Part shown: positions 58,861 through 64,000 of the stretch, piece by piece | How the letters are laid out: every line of letters begins with the position of its first letter | Position numbering within the stretch: the first letter of the stretch is position 1 | NCBI GenBank assembly: GCA_030549495.1 | Contig: JAUIRK010000855.1 | Span: 1,737,501 to 1,801,500, forward strand | Direction of reading: 5' to 3' | Length of the DNA stretch: 64,000 nucleotides | From: Nectonema munidae | Taxonomy: Eukaryota; Nematomorpha; Nectonematoida; Nectonematidae | Position numbers and translations under genes: made by a program | The notes under the pieces: generated by a model | What the model was told of the DNA's origin: nothing | Database searches by the model: none | Seen by the model: the letters and a program-made list of their open reading frames with translations, nothing else

Positions 58861-61800
58861 TATGGAGAAATTTTTGCCTTAAGATCTTAATAATAAATTT
58901 TAATATTGCCTATTTAAAGAATATTCTAAAATTCCCCCAATCTATGACATCCTCTAGATTAATGTTTCGAAATCTTACTTTAGATGTGACCCCCTTTAAT
59001 AAATACCAAATTGCCATCGCCCTTTCCTTGCATGTGCATTTAAGTTTTTCAAAAAAGAACAAAAAAATTTTTTAGAAAATTTTTTTACTAGTTTATCAAT
59101 ATTCGGGTTTAAAGATATTATAGTAAGACGCGTAAATCTTCTCTTTTTTCTATTGCGAGGCGATTTCGAGTTTTTAAACAGTTGGATCACTCTGAGCCTG
59201 ACTGGACTAAATAAGATGTAGGAAAGGCAAGTAAAAATATTTTCATGTTTTCTCATATTTTAAAAATTTTCTTTATCCATCCACAACTTTTAATGCCATC
59301 TATTTTTGAATCCTATCAATTCTGCTGTCTTGTTTTGAAGTTCAATCAAACTTTCTTGAATTTCTATATCAACTTCAAATGGATAAACAATGAAAGGATC
59401 CACAAACCGTTGAAGCCAATTCCTTTTCAAAATATCAAAAAAGAGTATTTTCATATCATTACGTAATTGCTTAAAATGTTTAACATAAACTGTCACATCA
59501 TTGTCGAGTAGCTCAGATGATATGCTTGCTAAAGAAGGAAAGCCTTGGTCTTCAATATCTCCAGTTCTTTCAACAAGAAGTAGTTTTCTTATGATTTATT
59601 CAAAAACTTTGTACTGCTAAAATAAACTAAGACCGTTTGTGAAGTGACTAAATAAAGAAATACCATCTCTTAATTTCACACTTAATTCTATTTTAACAAA
59701 AAAGATTCAATGATTGCTGTACTTCTTTGCTCTGACAGTTTTGATACTAAAATTGATAAGGATGGACAAACTTTTCTGAAAGAGCCGAATTTAAAAATGT
59801 TGCTTTTAAGGTATCCATCCGCATTGTATAGTAAAATGGGCAATCGTTAAAATAGCAAGGACAATAGTTTTACCGAACAATATGTTCTTCATTAATATTA
59901 AAAAAAATTAAAGTCAAATTTGATTGAAAATTTATTGATTCAGACTTATTGGCATATAATATAACACATTTTTTTTATCATAAAAATATTGCTAATCATT
60001 AAACTTCTTTTAAAAATAATTACCACATCAATATTTATTACACACTTGAAATAATAAATATAAATCAAAAATAGTAACTTGATTTTTCAAAATTTAAAAT
60101 ACGATCCCAAATGTCAAAATAAACACGAAGAAGAAAAAAGTCAGCCTTTTTGGTGGAAATATTTTCGTGGCTCACGAAAATTCAAATGATATTTTTTATT
60201 AAATTTCTATGCAATTAAAAAAATGGAAACAAATAAAATCGAGCAAAATTTATCATAAAAAAATATTAAAAAAGTTAACTATATTTTACTTATTTTTAAA
60301 TTATATTGGAAATATTTGAAAATTGTAAAAATTATTTCTCAAACAAGTTACACTTAAATCTCTACAGAATTTTTAAATATACCAATTGGTGAAGAAATAA
60401 ATCAGTGAATTCTTCATACAAACATGGAAATTAAAGCAAAGTATTCTTCTTTCAGCACTACATATGGTACTAGGCTATTTTGGAATAAATGAGAAATTAA
60501 CTTGCGCGATTATATTTCTAGTAAAAGTTTGAATGAATAGATTTTTAAATCTTACTCTCACAAGATCATTTACGAATCATCCTGAAAGATCAGAAACGAT
60601 ATGTATTCAGGCAAGAGTTTTATATTTTATGAAATTTATCTATAAAGTACCATGCAATCACAAATTTAATGCTGTAACTGATATTGTGGAAAAAATTTTC
60701 TGAACAACGTAGAGTTATTTTTGGCGATGAAAATGCAAAATAATTCTTCAGCATAATTACATAAGTATATAAATGGGATCTAGAGTAACAGTTACATATT
60801 CTTGAAACCAAAAATCTTCTACCACTGTTTCATGCAACTTTGCTTAGTTGCCATATTTTACCAGAAATATCAGTTCGTTTTCTCATAAAGATTTGATTTA
60901 AAAAAAATCGCCTACTTCCATAGCATTCCTCATGAAACTGTCCAAATTTTGCCAGTACGAAAATATTAAAGACAGCTTTGTGTGAGTGCGATCTTTAAAT
61001 ATTACTTAGAAGAAAATTTTGAAACCGCTGTTACATAAAGAGATAATATATATTAATTTTAATATGTATCTCGAACATTTAAATGTTACAACCGCCCTAT
61101 CATAAAACACAATGAACCCATCCATATTTCTCCCTTCTATTCATCAAAATGAGAAAAATACTTACTACTGCATCACTATCATCTGAATCGGAAGCTTGGT
61201 TATATATATTCCCTATTTTATAAAGACTTATAGCTTATTCTAACTCTGCAGAACAACTAGTGCTAGATTTATATTAAAGTATCGATATACGAACAATTAT
61301 ATAAGTATATAAGCAAATAATAAAATTTTTAATTTGTTAGTATTAGAATTTCTTAGACAGATAATTTTTTAATTAATTTGCTAATTAGTTTTAAACATAA
61401 TAAAATTTATTTTCTTCTAATATAAATGAATGTATTATTTATAAAATATAATTAATACTAAAAAATAAGTTGTAATATTATTAAAAAGTTAATTTTTACA
61501 ATATATATTAAAATTTTCCTTTTATATATAAAAATTGTCCATTTAATAAAAAAATGAGTTTTTCTGATTTATATTTCAATTCAATTTATTGTTAATTAAA
61601 CATGATGTATATAATCGAAAATGAATATAACATGTTAGTGTATGGACACTGTGAGTAAAAAATAAATGGTATCAAGCAGAAAGATTTAGATAACTTGCTT
61701 TTCTTACTTAACCTTGTTGGGTCAATTCTCCGTTAGGGCCAGTTTTTTTTCCTTTAAATACAAGTTGTTGTTTTTGAAAATTATCTTCTTAATTTTATAC

Positions 61801-62086
61801 ATAATTTATTTGAATATGAAATTATTTACTGTTTTCTAGAATCATGAATATTCCAAATGTTTTTTTTATCGTTTTTATTCCTAATGTTTTAAAGTTTCAA
61901 AACTTAAGTTCATAAAATTTAGAATTAATTTCAATTTATCCCACTACTTGTCTATATTTTTTTATAAAAAAATTTATTCAAAACAATTTGGAGATAAACT
62001 ATGTTTTTAACTCTATTTTGTTTTTTTTATTCCAATATTTTTTATTGGGGTGAACTAAGAATCATACATATTAATGCCTTGATTTG
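58861..62086. other. Intergenic AT-rich stretch
   Basis: 3.2 kb with only short frames (up to 86 codons) lacking motifs. A few stretches (59400-59600) look less random but match nothing I know on either strand. Confidence 0.4.
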
Positions 62087-62308
62087 AATAGGCAATATAT
62101 TCAACCAACCAAACTTATGAGCCTCAATGGTTGTTAGGGTCTACTTCTCAGCTTAACAGTTGAAGGTCAGGGGTTCGATCCCCAAGGCTCCCAACTCTAA
62201 AAACAAATTCACAAAAACTGTGATTAACCATCTTAAGCATAATGCGAGCATATAGCCTTACGGCTGAAAGTGCTTTGATATCTCCAACCAACCAATAGGC
62301 AATATATT
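62087..62308 (+). mobile_element. tRNA-derived SINE with 15-bp target-site duplication
   Basis: AATAGGCAATATATT occurs at 62087-62101 and again at 62294-62308. Between them a tRNA-like head starts at 62119 (GAGCCTCAATGGTTGTTAGG, box A) and continues to GGGGTTCGATCCCCAAGG (box B with a perfect T-arm). GAGCCT pairs with AGGCTC like an acceptor stem. A 100-bp tail and AACCAACCA at both inner edges complete the unit. Perfect duplications suggest a young insertion. Confidence 0.85.
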
Positions 62309-62846
62309 TTTAAAGACAATATTTCATCCGCGATTCTGGTAGTGACAAGATTGTTGATACATTTGAATTAATATAAATTATTTTGATGTAGAAATTTTTA
62401 ATAGCTTACTTGCAGAATACCACAAAATTATATAAAATTCTTATATCTAAGATTTAGTTTAATCTTATATTAAATATTAGAACTTTTGAATAACTAGCTG
62501 ATACACAGTGGCCTAATAATTTTATGCGTATTATTTAACTGTAATTTAATCTATTATAAGTAATCAATATCAACTTATGAAATTCTTAGAAAAGCATCTG
62601 TTTAAAATTTCAAGAAATACCGTATTTAGTTGGTTGAAATAATTAGAGATGCATCTATATTGTAAATTATACGATTATTTACTGCTAATATAATTTTACT
62701 TCAAAAATTTTTGATTTTCGAAAAAAAGTTTATAAAACAATATATAAATTAAATTGAATAAAATTACAGATTTTTAAGTTATATCCTAATTTAATTTTTT
62801 TTTATTTGTTATTTTTTCTGACCAAATTTATTCCTTTTTTTTTAGT

Positions 62847-62854
62847 TATCGATA
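62847..62854 (+). promoter_or_regulatory. TATCGATA (DRE-like) promoter motif
   Basis: TATCGATA lies 156 bases upstream of the WAC-like ATG. In insects this DRE octamer marks many housekeeping promoters. One copy in AT-rich DNA is weak evidence. Confidence 0.3.
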
Positions 62855-62922
62855 AGATAACGGCTCTAACATTAGTCATATTTGTAAAGTTTTAATTGCA
62901 TCAATAAAAAAATGGTAAAAGG

Positions 62923-62952
62923 ATGGCAAAAAAACTAATAATCTTGAGAAAG
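62923..62952 (+). CDS. Possible upstream exon of the WAC-like gene
   Basis: ATG at 62923 reads MAKKLIILRK up to AAAG|GTAATT (phase 0). An AG just before 63003 would join it in frame to MLLREL through a 50-bp intron, similar in size to the two confirmed short introns. The peptide resembles no known N-terminus, so it may instead be untranslated leader. Confidence 0.25.
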
Positions 62953-63002
62953 GTAATTGTTGTTTAGTAAAAATTTCTTTTACCATATTTTCCTTTTAAG
63001 AG

Positions 63003-63608
63003 ATGTTACTGCGTGAGCTAAATTTTTCCTCGAAATCTTTAATGGATAAATTATCAAATGGATCTCGTATTATTCCAGAGCTTATTGATGTAGTGAGTGA
63101 TGACGATGAACTTTCGAATGATAAATTTGTGAAAAAGAATTTTAATGAAGTTATCTTAAAGCAGAAATCTCACTCTCATATTATAAGAGAAAAGCGACCT
63201 AAAAGTAATTATAATATTTTTTTTTCAATAAATATAACTTCTTATTTTTTAGATAAACATGAAATTAATCTTACTTCAAATCATATTAAAGATAGAAAAA
63301 AGATTAAGATTGGAATTAGTGAAGATAATTTTTCTAAAGTAATTGTTTAAAATATTTCCTGATTCATTTATTTTATAATTTTTTTTAAAGGGTACTATAA
63401 ACTTTCAAACTGTTGCTAAACAATCAGCAAATCTTTCTGTCATAAGTTTGTCTTCCTCAGGTTCTGAGATATGGACAGAACATGTTAGTCGCTCTGGTCG
63501 TAAGTTTTATTTCAACACAAAAACTGAAATTTCACAATGGGAAAAACCAATCAATGCTTCTCAAATCATTGTCAAAACAGATTCGAATAATATTTCATCT
63601 AAAAATAG
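63003..63608 (+). CDS. wac: WW-domain protein, WAC-like, 5' part
   Basis: Exons 63003-63204, 63253-63338 and 63391-63608 join in frame; the introns are 48 and 52 bp with GT-AG ends, and a donor (AATAG|GTATAT) follows at 63609. The WW domain is at 63472-63549: [26 protein letters not shown], with both tryptophans, the aromatic pair and the TE-SQWEKP ending typical of WAC rather than of other WW proteins. WAC links the RNF20/40 ubiquitin ligase to RNA polymerase II for H2B ubiquitination. The region before the domain is Ser/Lys/Asp-rich and unrecognised. The coiled coil expected at the C-terminus would lie beyond the window. Confidence 0.65.
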
Positions 63609-64000
63609 GTATATAAATTTACTTTAAAAACACACTTTGTAAAAATAACATTTTTTATATCCGTCAATTAGGCAGTATTATTTTATCATTTTCCCAATGT
63701 CACTATATTTCTTAATAAGTACCCATCATGTTTGATCAATTTTTTTTTGAATTTTCATTATTTTATTTTTATCAATCTTAAAACATTAATTTTCTCAATT
63801 CTAATAGATTTCTAATTTATCTGGGAATGGAGATATCAAATTGTATAAATATTAAATTACAAACTATACCTAAAAGTATTTTAAATCGAGTCTTTTTAGA
63901 ATCAGGGTCTTTATATCATTCTTTGAGATAACGTAATGTGTAAGGCTGTTTTCTACAATTATTAGATCGAGTGTAGAATCTTACTCCAAAAAATTCAAGT
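63609..64000 (+). other. Intron or beyond, to window end
   Basis: AT-rich, opens with the splice donor of the WAC-like exon. No further exon is recognised before the window ends. Confidence 0.5.

Noticed and set aside
62119-62195. A functional tRNA gene
   Set aside because: The T-arm and part of the acceptor stem are good, but the unit sits inside a target-site duplication with a long tail, which marks a SINE.

Overview
This is an AT-rich, repeat-dense animal nuclear DNA window. Split genes with GT-AG introns, C2H2 and homeodomain exons, a WW-domain gene, non-LTR retrotransposons, tRNA-derived SINEs, piggyBac and hAT-like DNA transposons and long trinucleotide repeats all point to a metazoan. 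The host is probably an invertebrate. A sea-louse-like arthropod would fit the base composition and transposon mix, but that is a guess.

The main gene lies on the plus strand from about 23.2 to 57.1 kb. It is a zinc-finger homeobox transcription factor of the ZFHX3/ZFHX4 (ATBF1; fly zfh2) family. I reconstruct 14 coding exons whose splice sites and reading phases agree end to end, giving about 2,469 residues with roughly 14 C2H2-type fingers and four homeodomains. The fourth homeodomain is split by an intron. The order of fingers and homeodomains follows the vertebrate proteins, but several fingers between homeodomains are missing. A second gene starts near 63.0 kb on the same strand. It encodes a WW domain closely resembling that of WAC, the adaptor for histone H2B ubiquitination, and is cut by introns of only 48 and 52 bp; it runs off the window.

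Region by region: 1-0.54 kb holds a broken piggyBac transposase 3' end. 0.7-3.0 kb is a decayed 2-kb foldback flanked by two direct 138-bp TTAA elements. 3-23 kb has no convincing complete gene; it holds TTAA elements, a 5'-truncated RTE-type LINE with target-site duplication (12.1-13.7 kb), a possible signal-peptide exon (5.78 kb), a CT-rich possible upstream exon (14.1-14.7 kb), a SINE, and a 610-bp perfect (CAT)n array (21.2 kb). 23-57 kb is the ZFHX gene, whose introns carry MITEs, SINEs, hAT-like and pogo-like elements and LINE relics. 57-62.8 kb is intergenic, with a diverged tandem repeat split by a CR1/jockey-type LINE and a SINE with a perfect duplication. 62.8-64 kb is the start of the WAC-like gene.

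The most striking non-genic pattern is a group of about 22 short elements (usually about 138 bp) bounded by TTAA. They share an internal backbone with three spaced CGTCTG motifs, but fall into at least six families. In each family both the outer inverted termini and an inner palindrome have changed, and each has stayed self-complementary. That looks like covariation of paired arms around a constant core.
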